A DNA stretch of 64,000 bases, from positions 38,511 through 102,510 of the forward strand of contig CAYTGM010000019.1 of assembly GCA_964437365.1 (NCBI GenBank), given 5' to 3'. The translations under genes were made by a program, and so were the position numbers. The notes under the pieces were generated by a model. That model was not told the origin of the DNA, searched no databases, and worked only from the letters and a program-made list of their open reading frames with translations. This document shows positions 1-8,789 of the stretch, one piece after another (within the stretch, counting starts at the first letter, position 1; each line of letters starts with the position of its first letter). Source of the stretch: CAYTGM01 sp964437365 (GTDB lineage: Bacteria; Sumerlaeota; Sumerlaeia; SLMS01).

Positions 1-1680
1 TCGGTTAGACCCCGCAAGACCAGACTTGGAGTTAATCTGGATAATGTCGCTCGTATAGTCAGCTTTAGCTTTGTGCTGTCTCGCGAGAACAGGGGCAGCA
101 TTCTGTACACAAAGGAAATAGCCTTTATAATTCACATCGGTGACAAAATCAAAGTCCTTCTCTGGGATTTCCTTGACGGAACCGGCTTTCACAACACCAG
201 CATTGGCGACAAACAAATCGAACCCTCCATATTCAAGAATAACTTTGTCTATCATGGATCGTAAGCTTTCGCCATCCATGACATTGACGGGTGCACCTGC
301 GGCACGAAGCTTTCCGTTCTGAGCGCAAAGCTCTTTTGCAGCTTTGGAAGCCCCGTCCTCATTAATATCCGTGAGGACGACATGAGCACCCTCTGCTGCG
401 AGAAATTGAGAAATCTCAAGTCCAAATCCTTGAGCAGCTCCTGTCACAATTGCAACCTTGCCGGACATTCTTCCACTGCCACCCTTTGCAGCAGAGATTT
501 TCTTTCGGTAGGCTTCCACTTCCCAATCCTCAATAAAGAGCCTTTCCCTGTCACCCATGGTATTTACGCCTGTAAGTGCGTCGGCTCCAAGCATCACCTT
601 TATCGCATCCTGATAGACTAGCGCTGTTGTTTCAGCATCTGCTGCGGTGTTGCCTACTGAGAAAGCTCCCACTCCTGGCACGAGGATAATCTTAGGCAGA
701 AATCGGTAGGAATCGACATGCCTTTGTATAGCAGTCTTGACCTGCTCGACCAGCGATTCTTCATTTTCAAGGTCAAGCCCTTCAAGCCACAGCGGAAAGG
801 AAGTGCAATAAACAATCTGATCGGGAGTTAATGGACCCGCTGTCGCCATTTGCTTTCCTTCTTTAGATGAAAGAAAAGCCTGTACTGTCTCGTTATTGAA
901 GTAACGTACGATCGGAAGTGTATCGCTGTCTGAAACTGCTGCTCGAAGAACAGGAGCAAGAACACGAAGCTTCGCAGGATCATGGCTCTCGATAGAAGCA
1001 GATGGCAGCTCAACCTTTGACTTAATGCGATCAACCAGAGAATCAGTTTCCTCTTGAACTTCCTGAGGAGACTCACCACTAACGATCAAACCATGGTTCT
1101 TCATAAATATAGCAGAGGGGTATGGCTTCTCGAACTTTTTCTGCCAATCCTCAAGCCGGGTGAGAACCTCTTTGGCCAGCGTATAGCCAGGGTCAACGTA
1201 GGGAATCCAGAGGACCTCTTCTTCCGAAAAGAGTTCCCGACATTTTGATTCTGCATCTTTGCAGCAGGTAATCATATTCACCCAGGTAGAATGAGTATGC
1301 ACAACAAAGGTGGCTGGAATGAGGTGGTGAATGACACACTCAACAGAAGGGCGCTGCCCCTTATCGGCCTCGCAACGTGCCGCCATAATGGCTTTCTTAA
1401 ACTCAGCCTCACGCTTATCAGGATCCTCAGGTAGTTTGCTGTCCAGCAAAAACTGAAGAGCCATCCGGTCCATCATCACAAAGCCTTCTTCAGATATCGT
1501 CCCGAGGCTGAACCCACTCGCCTTTACGTAAAGGGTATTCTTGTCTTTACAGGAAGTATTGCCACCTCCAGCGATGACAAACTCAATGTCTTGGCCATAG
1601 AGTTGAGAGACCTGGATCAAATCGGTCAAGAGTGTCTGAGCTTCTGCTTTGTATGTAACGCTCTGCAATGTTTGAGACAT
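1..1680 (-). CDS. Bifunctional class II aldolase / short-chain dehydrogenase (rhamnulose-1-phosphate aldolase type), 3' end cut off
   Basis: The gene starts with ATG at 1680 and is open through base 1, so its C-terminus lies outside the window; 560 codons are visible. The N-terminal part is a class II aldolase domain with the zinc-binding HTHS motif (VVHTHSTWVN) and a later KNHGLIV motif. The second part is a Rossmann short-chain dehydrogenase with GKVAIVTGAAQGFG, then the NAG motif (VANAGV) and the start of the catalytic region (INSKSG). This fusion is known from L-rhamnose catabolism, where the aldolase splits rhamnulose-1-phosphate and the dehydrogenase oxidises lactaldehyde; related members take other deoxy sugars. 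It follows the PHP-like gene after 29 bp, so the two are probably co-transcribed. The family call is firm, the exact sugar is not. Confidence 0.85.
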   Translation of the reverse strand, partial: MSQTLQSVTYKAEAQTLLTDLIQVSQLYGQDIEFVIAGGGNTSCKDKNTLYVKASGFSLGTISEEGFVMMDRMALQFLLDSKLPEDPDKREAEFKKAIMAARCEADKGQRPSVECVIHHLIPATFVVHTHSTWVNMITCCKDAESKCRELFSEEEVLWIPYVDPGYTLAKEVLTRLEDWQKKFEKPYPSAIFMKNHGLIVSGESPQEVQEETDSLVDRIKSKVELPSASIESHDPAKLRVLAPVLRAAVSDSDTLPIVRYFNNETVQAFLSSKEGKQMATAGPLTPDQIVYCTSFPLWLEGLDLENEESLVEQVKTAIQRHVDSYRFLPKIILVPGVGAFSVGNTAADAETTALVYQDAIKVMLGADALTGVNTMGDRERLFIEDWEVEAYRKKISAAKGGSGRMSGKVAIVTGAAQGFGLEISQFLAAEGAHVVLTDINEDGASKAAKELCAQNGKLRAAGAPVNVMDGESLRSMIDKVILEYGGFDLFVANAGVVKAGSVKEIPEKDFDFVTDVNYKGYFLCVQNAAPVLARQHKAKADYTSDIIQINSKSGLAGSNR

Positions 1681-1709
1681 GTAAATACGATTCCTTTTCG
1701 CCAGGTATA

Positions 1710-2954
1710 TTATGTGTTCTTAATAAGAGAAGCACCGATTTTCTTCAAAACTTCAATTCGAGAAGAATCAGCCAGCTTTCCTTCACAGTCTACCAGCCCC
1801 TGCTCGTTCTTATGGGTCATAGCCTGGTGAGCTGCGATAAGACAAGCACCCTCAGTGAAAACCTGATCCACTTTATCTGGTATCTCAAGACTTCCCTTGC
1901 AATAGGGAGGAAGGGGGCCTTTTTCATTTGTATTATGTTCGGTGCCGGATGAAACGAAAAGACCGCTCTGGCGCATATACATCACATACTCTTCAAGCAC
2001 TTCCGGACTATTTCGGATAGGGATCAGCTCTGCGAAATGTATATTAATCTCTTTGAGTCGATTGGTAAGTATTTCTGGGGTCTTTTCAAAATCTGTTACC
2101 GGAGACGTTCCGTCAGCAAGAACAGGATAGCAGGGAATGCCTCCCAGCTGAAGGATAAGTTCAACTGCTGTCTCCAGGGAAACGAAAGCCTCGTCTACAA
2201 AGCATGGCTTGCCTTTCTTCATTAACTGCGAACGGATTTTATTCTGTAAGGCGGGTGGGGACTTGAGATCTCCTTCCTCAATTCCACCGACTAATTGCGT
2301 ATAGATATCTTTGAGCTCGTCCTCGTTAAATTTTTCGGCCAACAGCTCCTGAACCCCTTCACACAAATGACGTTCCTGAAGTCCCACAGTTTCTTCCTTT
2401 ACCCCGGATCGAGTTGCGATTCGCTGAACAAGAAGTTCACTTGTCATTTCGAATGAGATCCCAAGGGACTGTATGAAAGAAGTCAATTTCTCACACATAT
2501 CGTTCATGCGACGGGCATCACCATCACGGATTTCCGTCAGAATCTCCTTGGCGCGTGGCGTTAAATCAGAGAATCGGCAAATCCCCTTTCCACATAGATA
2601 AATTTTGCCCGGATTTCCAGGATCATTCACCTTAATGCTACTCTCAGCGAGTTTCTCATCACGGCAGATAATTTCGATTCCAAACAGCGGAAAGATTCCT
2701 TCCGAAAGAGTCTTCTTTTCGAACTCATCATACACGGTAAAATCGTAGTAGTTACTGGTCCCTAATGCCAGCAATCCTTCACTTTTCGCCTGTTCAACCG
2801 CTTCCCCAACGGAGCGAAAAGCCGAGAAATTCGGAGCGAGGTGAATATGAGAGTTAATCTTTCCAATCGGTGGTTGATAGTTTTCTCCCGAGACTGAAGA
2901 TTCGAGATTTTTAAGCTGTTCAAGGGCGGGAAATGCCGTGAGAGTAGAGTTCAT
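1710..2954 (-). CDS. PHP-domain-like metallohydrolase of unknown substrate
   Basis: This is a 414-residue cytoplasmic protein with no signal peptide. An HxH motif (NSHIHLAP, H36 and H38) near the N-terminus, a GIEI strand and a late SGTEHNT motif resemble the metal site of PHP-type phosphoesterases. The usual DHN motif after the second strand appears replaced by TSNYYDF, so the protein is divergent. ATG at 2954 is preceded by an AGGATC-like ribosome site. It sits immediately upstream of the aldolase/dehydrogenase and is transcribed away from the AraC gene, which suggests a catabolic role beside the aldolase. The substrate cannot be read from the sequence. An alternative is a non-hydrolytic TIM-barrel isomerase that shares the fold. 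Confidence 0.6.
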   Translation of the reverse strand: MNSTLTAFPALEQLKNLESSVSGENYQPPIGKINSHIHLAPNFSAFRSVGEAVEQAKSEGLLALGTSNYYDFTVYDEFEKKTLSEGIFPLFGIEIICRDEKLAESSIKVNDPGNPGKIYLCGKGICRFSDLTPRAKEILTEIRDGDARRMNDMCEKLTSFIQSLGISFEMTSELLVQRIATRSGVKEETVGLQERHLCEGVQELLAEKFNEDELKDIYTQLVGGIEEGDLKSPPALQNKIRSQLMKKGKPCFVDEAFVSLETAVELILQLGGIPCYPVLADGTSPVTDFEKTPEILTNRLKEINIHFAELIPIRNSPEVLEEYVMYMRQSGLFVSSGTEHNTNEKGPLPPYCKGSLEIPDKVDQVFTEGACLIAAHQAMTHKNEQGLVDCEGKLADSSRIEVLKKIGASLIKNT

Positions 2955-3031
2955 GAGATCCTGTAACCTGCCTGCTTTGGGTGTTGTGATTTGGTGCTGG
3001 GGTGTGCTGATCGAGTAAACTTATGCTTGAG

Positions 3032-3044
3032 TTAATCATTTAAG
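3032..3044. promoter_or_regulatory. Candidate operator TTAATCATTTAAG, copy 1
   Basis: This 13-base word lies in the divergent region between the PHP-like gene and the AraC gene. It is 78 bases from the PHP-like start and 138 bases from the AraC start. The identical word is found at 6519-6531, in the other divergent promoter region of the same locus. AraC-family regulators commonly bind near their own gene and the operons they control, so this is a natural candidate site. That assignment is inference from position and identity. Confidence 0.45.
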
Positions 3045-3181
3045 TAGTTCTTCTATATAGAAAACTGAGGGAAGAACCTAAGGCAAGGAAAACTTCCACT
3101 CATGAACGCCCAAATGCAATCGAAAACGATCACACTCGCCCACGGCACATCCAAGCCAAGCCAAAGCGAAAAATACCGAAG

Positions 3182-4078
3182 ATGAGAAGTACCTTCAAAT
3201 TACTCGACTCACCGGACTTCCCATCAAACCGATCGATAGGATTTTCCGTACAACGATTTCCCCGCTACGTGAATGCTGCAAAAGACTTTCATCAGCATGA
3301 CGTCGTTGAAATCTTCTTTGTTTTGCAGGGGTACGGTCTTCATTTCACGAAGGAAGGGGAATCGGAGCTTAAGCCAGGAAGCATGTCTGTAATTCACTAT
3401 GGACAAGAGCATTGCATCCTCACGAAGGTGGGGGCGATGGACATCATTAACATTTATGTCGATACGAATCGTTGCCAACTTCCTGCCTTGCCGACACCAC
3501 TTGGCCCCTACCTGCCGCGTATTCTTCCCCTGGCTCCCGATCTCGGTCATAAGCTAAATGAAGTCATTCAATATCAATTGCCAGAAGGGTCGCCTGTATC
3601 TGACATACTTCTGCGCTTAAACCATGAAATGCTGGCTCAACATCCGGGATACCTCGAGGTCATGAAAATCTATTTCCAGATGTTCCTGATAGAGTGTGCA
3701 CGATACGCCTATTCTCAAAACGAACATTTGCATATAAGTTCTGGATCCCACCTCGCAATTGAACGAGTACGAAGAAAGCTCGACGTAAACTGGAAGGAAT
3801 TCAAAGACCTTGAGGAGCTTGCACGACAATCAAGAATGAGCAAGCCTCACCTGTGTCGCATGTTTAAAAAATATACAGGTAAAACAATTCTCGAGTATGT
3901 CCATCAAAGAAGGGTGGAACATGCGATGATCATGCTGGACTCTACGAGTGAAAAGGTTATCAACATTTCACACGAAGCAGGCTTCAGCGATCTCGCACAT
4001 TTTAACCGCATATTTAAGCGGCTTGCTGGCATGTCTCCGTCTGAGTTTCGAAATAGACTCAAGAATAGCGATACATAA
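3182..4078 (+). CDS. AraC family transcriptional regulator
   Basis: The protein has 298 residues. Residues about 15-110 form a cupin-type sensor with a histidine-rich start (FHQHDVVEIFFVLQG) and the usual KPG turn. Residues about 195-295 form the double helix-turn-helix DNA-binding domain, with RMSKPHLCRMFKKYTG as first recognition helix region and the family signature around GFSDLAHFNRIFKR followed by GMSPSEFR. It is divergently transcribed from the PHP-like/aldolase operon and converges on the CehA-like gene with an 8-bp gap. Regulators of this build usually sense a sugar and activate nearby catabolic operons, so it probably controls the locus from 1 to 11,000. The ligand is unknown. Confidence 0.9.
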   Translation: MRSTFKLLDSPDFPSNRSIGFSVQRFPRYVNAAKDFHQHDVVEIFFVLQGYGLHFTKEGESELKPGSMSVIHYGQEHCILTKVGAMDIINIYVDTNRCQLPALPTPLGPYLPRILPLAPDLGHKLNEVIQYQLPEGSPVSDILLRLNHEMLAQHPGYLEVMKIYFQMFLIECARYAYSQNEHLHISSGSHLAIERVRRKLDVNWKEFKDLEELARQSRMSKPHLCRMFKKYTGKTILEYVHQRRVEHAMIMLDSTSEKVINISHEAGFSDLAHFNRIFKRLAGMSPSEFRNRLKNSDT

Positions 4079-4085
4079 ACCAGAC

Positions 4086-6410
4086 CTATTTTCTAAGTTC
4101 GATTTCCTTCAGATAGACAGCTTCCAGATCGTCATATAAGGTACGCGTTCTCTTGAACTCCTCCAGCTTAGCAGGAATCTGTTCACTGAGCATCTTCTTA
4201 TAGTGATGATAATCGGGGATCGAGCCTGGGGGGTTTTCCTCCATGAAGAGTTTACACTCCATTTCCCAGTCATCGATGGTATTCCGACAGACTTCGATGA
4301 GCTCTTTGACCTTATCGAACTTCCAGAATCTGAAACCTCTGCGTTGTACATACACAGGGGTGGTGAAAGCGCGTGTATCATCGTTGTTGATTGCTTCTGC
4401 TGCCACCCAGAATCCGTATTCAAGTGGGAGTGAGAGTTCAAGGGAGAGTTCTTTTTCATCAAGCGAATCTGCTTCAATCTCTTTGATAATCTCGCCATGT
4501 TTCCAGATTCTAATACTCTTAAGTCCGCTACCTGCGTAGGGATACGAGTAGGCCTTTAGCTTTACATCAAGAGTTTCTGGCTCGTCGAAGACGAGATGAG
4601 TTCCGGGCAGCTCTCCGTTTACAGTAAAGTCGACCATGGGACCATTGCTGACAAAGGTATGACCCTTCTTCATGGCAGCAAACCAGTCATCTGTGTTCAA
4701 CTGTTCTGAACCTGTATAGGCGTACAGCCGTACTTCTCCAAGACCATGGCTGAAGGGAACATCACTGCCAGCAGCTGCTGTTAATGAATATCCTAGATTC
4801 AGGAAATCAAAGTAGAGTTCTGTCTCGAGCTTTCCAATCTGCATGACCTCTCCGAAATCAGACTTTCCTTGAGGCAAAAGAGTGGTGACATCACGTCGAA
4901 CATTGAAACCATTAAAGGTCATATGTGCATGACCGTACATGCCTCCAGCTTTGTGAATTTCATCTGCAACCCATTCCGTAAAGAAGTAACGGCTGGTATC
5001 TCGCACGAACCTGCTTGCGTTAATACCAAGCGTATGACCATGTGCGAACCTTGGATCTTCCTGACCCGGAACAAGGACCCGATTATTCTCTTCAACCCGA
5101 TACTCTTTGCCATACCCACGTTGTTCAAAGTATGTTCTTAAGTAGTTCCCCATTTTAACAACATTAGCGACACTGATATCCGCCGCATCCAGCCATAGAT
5201 GCAGTCGCTCCGCATCATCATCTGACATCAGTCGAGAGTGTATATGCACATCTCCACTATGCCACCCCTTCGAAGGCATATCAATCCAGCGATCAAGGTT
5301 AATAGCGAATTCTGTCAACTCGCCTTCCATGATCTTGAAATCCTTCTCGAGTGGAATATACTCGGGACCTTTCCAAACATGGATTTTCCAATCCCCTGCC
5401 GGCAGAGATTGATGGAACTGATCCGGGACACACCAGTAGTGCCCCCACCACTCTCCGGGAATCCAGTAGGGAGTTGGTGCATTCAGTGCGGGTGTATCAA
5501 AACCTCGAGAGGGGACAGGCTCTCCAGCGATGTTATGCATTTGAGGTGAGAACTCGATGGCAGAAGAAGGACGATGATAGGTTCCGGTTGGGACATGCGT
5601 TAATCTTACCATAGCAGGAATCTCCTGCCCTTCCTTGTCCGTGATTCGTACCTTCAGCGAACCTTGAGGTTCAGGTATGAAACGGGCAAACATCTGACCT
5701 TCTATCTGGCGTGTATCCATATCCAGCAGATTGAAATCTATGACGACTGGGTCTTTAGATGCATTATATACACGGTACATGATATAGGAAACACCACCGG
5801 GTTTGTATTCGATGACAGGTTTGGGTGCAGGCTCAGGTAGAGGCTCAAGGTCGTACTCAGTAAGTGTGTACGGAAGAGTTTCCATCCACACGGGTTCTTT
5901 ACCATCAATCACCTTGAGAATAACGAAACCGGAATTGCCAGAAAGTGGGATTTTATTTTCCGAGTCGAAAGAAAGGTACTCATCAGTTGTTTTGACCGTT
6001 AGTGTACAAGGCAGCGTGTCGAGGAGTTCGAGAAGAAGTCTCTGTGCCTCATACTGCAGATATATGATATATTCCTGGTCATGATCCTGAGTCTGATCTG
6101 CAGCCATATAATCAGCATATTCCATCAAGGAGTGTATATACTTCAAGTGTTCAAGATTCTCTTTTGAAAGAAGATACTTCCCCTGCTGTGAAAATCTCCA
6201 GGCAAAGATACGGGCATTGGGGAGAAGTTCGAACCCTTCGGGCGCTTTTTTGCCACGATGAGTTTCAATCTTCTCGAGCAGATCTCCCTCAATAGGACCA
6301 TGTGCAAAGAGCGATGGGGTTGACGTAAAAGAGAGGGCGTAGATTAGAAAGAGGATCAGTTTACAAAGTTTTGTTCGTGACATGAAAGTACGTGTGCTCC
6401 CGGAGGACAT
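4086..6410 (-). CDS. Secreted CehA/McbA-type PHP metallohydrolase
   Basis: The protein has up to 774 residues. A signal peptide is visible (hydrophobic stretch about residues 15-36, ending SLFA). Residues 50-380 are a beta-rich accessory region. The catalytic PHP part begins at HSGDVHIHS (H389, H391), followed by HGH (457-459), GHAH (494-496), D550 and H555 (GSDVPFSHG), then FVSNGP. This spacing is typical of the CehA/McbA family, whose founders hydrolyse the carbamate ester carbaryl. The natural substrate of such exported members is unknown. ATG at 6410 is the longest start; ATG at 6383 gives a more compact signal peptide, and neither has a good ribosome site. It runs divergently from the UroD-like operon that carries a second CehA-like gene. 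Confidence 0.8.
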   Translation of the reverse strand: MSSGSTRTFMSRTKLCKLILFLIYALSFTSTPSLFAHGPIEGDLLEKIETHRGKKAPEGFELLPNARIFAWRFSQQGKYLLSKENLEHLKYIHSLMEYADYMAADQTQDHDQEYIIYLQYEAQRLLLELLDTLPCTLTVKTTDEYLSFDSENKIPLSGNSGFVILKVIDGKEPVWMETLPYTLTEYDLEPLPEPAPKPVIEYKPGGVSYIMYRVYNASKDPVVIDFNLLDMDTRQIEGQMFARFIPEPQGSLKVRITDKEGQEIPAMVRLTHVPTGTYHRPSSAIEFSPQMHNIAGEPVPSRGFDTPALNAPTPYWIPGEWWGHYWCVPDQFHQSLPAGDWKIHVWKGPEYIPLEKDFKIMEGELTEFAINLDRWIDMPSKGWHSGDVHIHSRLMSDDDAERLHLWLDAADISVANVVKMGNYLRTYFEQRGYGKEYRVEENNRVLVPGQEDPRFAHGHTLGINASRFVRDTSRYFFTEWVADEIHKAGGMYGHAHMTFNGFNVRRDVTTLLPQGKSDFGEVMQIGKLETELYFDFLNLGYSLTAAAGSDVPFSHGLGEVRLYAYTGSEQLNTDDWFAAMKKGHTFVSNGPMVDFTVNGELPGTHLVFDEPETLDVKLKAYSYPYAGSGLKSIRIWKHGEIIKEIEADSLDEKELSLELSLPLEYGFWVAAEAINNDDTRAFTTPVYVQRRGFRFWKFDKVKELIEVCRNTIDDWEMECKLFMEENPPGSIPDYHHYKKMLSEQIPAKLEEFKRTRTLYDDLEAVYLKEIELRK

Positions 6411-6518
6411 TTATGAATCGATTGGACTAGATCGAAATAGTGACGGTTGGCCAAGGGAATTGAGTCTGTGGAGATGCGGTGACAATTCTTCTTGCCGTCA
6501 GTGTGTACTGTAGAGTAC

Positions 6519-6531
6519 TTAATCATTTAAG
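6519..6531. promoter_or_regulatory. Candidate operator TTAATCATTTAAG, copy 2
   Basis: This is identical over 13 bases to the word at 3032-3044. It lies 42 bases upstream of the first UroD-like gene and about 108 bases from the start of the divergent CehA-like gene. The site is placed where an activator such as the AraC protein at 3182-4078 could act on either operon. A chance 13-base match in two promoter regions of one locus is unlikely, but binding is inferred only. Confidence 0.45.
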
Positions 6532-6573
6532 CAAGCCCAAAGGCCAGCCCTCCACCACGAAAGGAGAAAACAC

Positions 6574-7671
6574 ATGGCCTCAACCACAAAGCTCACCTCA
6601 AAAGAACGCGTCCTTACTGCCTTCCAACATCAGGAACCAGATCGAGTCCCCTTTGATTATCTCTACAACGAGGGGATCGACTCACGCCTGAAACAACACT
6701 TTCACTTAAAACCAGATGACCATGAAGGCCTTCTACAGGCCCTGAGTATAGATTTTAGAAACGTTGGGCCAGCTTATAAGGGCCCCCGCCTGCACCTTGA
6801 ATCACCAAACAAGGATATCCGTGTCTGCCCGGAATGGGGCTTTCATACACAATATGTGGACTTTGGATATGGTGGGTTCTGGGATTTCTGCGAATTCCCT
6901 CTCAAGGATGCCACCGATAAGCAACTTGAGGAGTGGCCCTTCCCTAACCCCGATCATTATAACTATGATGAGATTGAGCAGAAATCGAGGGAATGGAGCA
7001 AACAGAACCTCGCTGTTTCCTATGGCAATCCAGGTATATGCGATGTTCTCAATCAGACGGGCATCATCCTCTCAGTCGAAGATACACTGATGCGCCTCGC
7101 ATCCTACGATGATGCATTGCTGGATTGGGTAGACCGTCGGCTTGCCGTTCAACTAGCGGTTGCAGAAAGAGCTTTGGATCGAGCTAAAGGCAGCATCGAT
7201 TTCTTCTGGATGGGTGAGGATCTGGGGACACAAAAAGGTCCGATGATCAGTCAGAGTTTCTTTGATGGAATTCTCCGCGAGCGACACCAGAAATTTATCG
7301 ATCTCGCAAAGAGCCATAACTTGCCAGTGATGTTTCACAGTTGTGGTTCCAGCAGCTGGAGTTTTGACAGCCTGAGTGAAATGGGCGTGGACATCATGGA
7401 TACGCTTCAACCTGAAGCGGCGAAAATGGACCCGCAATTTCTCAAAGCAACCTACGGAGATCGACTCTCGTTCCACGGATGTATATCAACAGCAGGTCCC
7501 CTTTCGAAAGGCACTCCCGAAGAAGTTGAACAGGATGTTAAAGAAAAGTTAGAAATCCTCATGCCCAAAGGAGGCTACGCGCTCTCCCCTACTCACCAGA
7601 TTCAGGACAACTCTCCCATAGAGAATGTTCTTGCCATGTACGCGGCTGGTGAGAAGTACAGCAGGTATTAA
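6574..7671 (+). CDS. UroD/MtaA-like protein 1 (uroporphyrinogen decarboxylase family)
   Basis: The protein has 365 residues, the usual length for the family. It starts with the family opening KERVLTAFQHQEPDRVPFD and contains GEDLGTQKGPM in the middle. The metal-site region is MFHSCGSSS (H255, C257), followed by GVDIMDTLQPEA and a C-terminal SPTHQIQ (H341). True heme-pathway UroD enzymes lack the HxC motif; its presence points to the methylcobamide:CoM methyltransferase-like branch or a sugar-associated branch. No corrinoid protein gene lies nearby. An AAAGGAG site precedes the ATG, and the second UroD-like gene follows after 15 bp. A role in demethylation, or in handling the product of the CehA-like enzymes, is speculation. 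Confidence 0.85.
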   Translation: MASTTKLTSKERVLTAFQHQEPDRVPFDYLYNEGIDSRLKQHFHLKPDDHEGLLQALSIDFRNVGPAYKGPRLHLESPNKDIRVCPEWGFHTQYVDFGYGGFWDFCEFPLKDATDKQLEEWPFPNPDHYNYDEIEQKSREWSKQNLAVSYGNPGICDVLNQTGIILSVEDTLMRLASYDDALLDWVDRRLAVQLAVAERALDRAKGSIDFFWMGEDLGTQKGPMISQSFFDGILRERHQKFIDLAKSHNLPVMFHSCGSSSWSFDSLSEMGVDIMDTLQPEAAKMDPQFLKATYGDRLSFHGCISTAGPLSKGTPEEVEQDVKEKLEILMPKGGYALSPTHQIQDNSPIENVLAMYAAGEKYSRY

Positions 7672-7686
7672 GGAGGAAAACACCTG

Positions 7687-8766
7687 ATGTCTTCACTTTC
7701 ACCACGAGAACGGGTCCTTGCCATTCTATCAGGGAAGTCTGTGGACAGGCTCCCCGTCGATTGCTGGTTTACCTCTGAGGCCTATGAATCCCTTTACAAT
7801 CATGTAGGAGCGGAATCGGAGAGAGATCTGTATACACGCACAGGCCTGGACCGCATCAAATGGCTTCCTGACACTTACAAAGGGAAGATGAGAGCGAAAC
7901 CTTATGAAGGTGCGTTTGTAACACCCTGGGGAAATGTATTGAAACCGGTGCAGTCCGGGAAAGCGGTCTATATGGAATATGACGGGCATCCTCTGGCACA
8001 CCTGAATGCATTAGAAGAGCTTAAAGATTATCCGTATTTTCCTGATGTAGATAAATATGATTACGATGATATCCTGAAGACCGCTGACGAGTGGTGTGAC
8101 TCCTTCGCGATCATGGGTCCATGGGTCTCTTTCTTTGAAACCTACTGTCAGCTGCGCGGACTTGAAACAGCGATGATGGACCTTCTCGCTGATCCCGATT
8201 TCACCAACGCCCTGCTGGACAAGATCGAGAAAATCCACATGGGTCTTCTTGAAGAAGTGTTTTCACGAGCCAATGGCCGGATCGATATGGCTCTTGTCAG
8301 CGACGACATGGGAACGCAACGAGACCTGATGATTGGTCTCGATTCCTGGCAGGAATACATCCAGCCAAGACTGAAAAGAATGTGCGACCTGATTCATTCC
8401 TATGGTGTTAAAGTGATGTATCATACCGATGGTGCTGTGAGACCACTAATTCCCCATCTCATTGAAGCAGGGATTGACATCTTAAACCCCATTCAGCATG
8501 CCTGCCCTGGAATGGAGATGGAGCAGCTTAAGAATGACTTTGGTGATCAACTGGTTTTTTATGGTGGTGTGGATACTCAAAAAGCGCTACCGTTTGGTTC
8601 GGTTGAAGATGTCATCGCCGAAACTGAGCACTGTATGAAAACTTTGGGAGACGGGAACCGAGGCTATATATGCGCATCATGCCACAATGTGCAGGCAGGA
8701 ACTCCGCCTGAAAACATGCTTGCCATGATCGAAACCGTCCATCGATTAACGCGGACAGTAATCTAA
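7687..8766 (+). CDS. UroD/MtaA-like protein 2 (uroporphyrinogen decarboxylase family)
   Basis: The protein has 359 residues and is a diverged paralogue of its upstream neighbour. It shares RERVLAILSGKSVDRLPVD at the start, DDMGTQRDLMI in the middle and GVDTQKALPFG near the end. In the metal-site region it has YHTDG (H246, D248) where the neighbour has HSCG, while its C-terminus has CASCHNVQ (C329, C332, H333). The two proteins thus carry complementary cysteine patterns. A strong AGGAGG site in the 15-bp gap places translation directly after the first gene. It is the middle gene of a three-gene operon with the secreted CehA-like protein; the substrate is unknown, and a heterodimer with the neighbour is possible. 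Confidence 0.85.
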   Translation: MSSLSPRERVLAILSGKSVDRLPVDCWFTSEAYESLYNHVGAESERDLYTRTGLDRIKWLPDTYKGKMRAKPYEGAFVTPWGNVLKPVQSGKAVYMEYDGHPLAHLNALEELKDYPYFPDVDKYDYDDILKTADEWCDSFAIMGPWVSFFETYCQLRGLETAMMDLLADPDFTNALLDKIEKIHMGLLEEVFSRANGRIDMALVSDDMGTQRDLMIGLDSWQEYIQPRLKRMCDLIHSYGVKVMYHTDGAVRPLIPHLIEAGIDILNPIQHACPGMEMEQLKNDFGDQLVFYGGVDTQKALPFGSVEDVIAETEHCMKTLGDGNRGYICASCHNVQAGTPPENMLAMIETVHRLTRTVI

Positions 8767-8789
8767 TAAGGAAGCAACAACGTATATCA

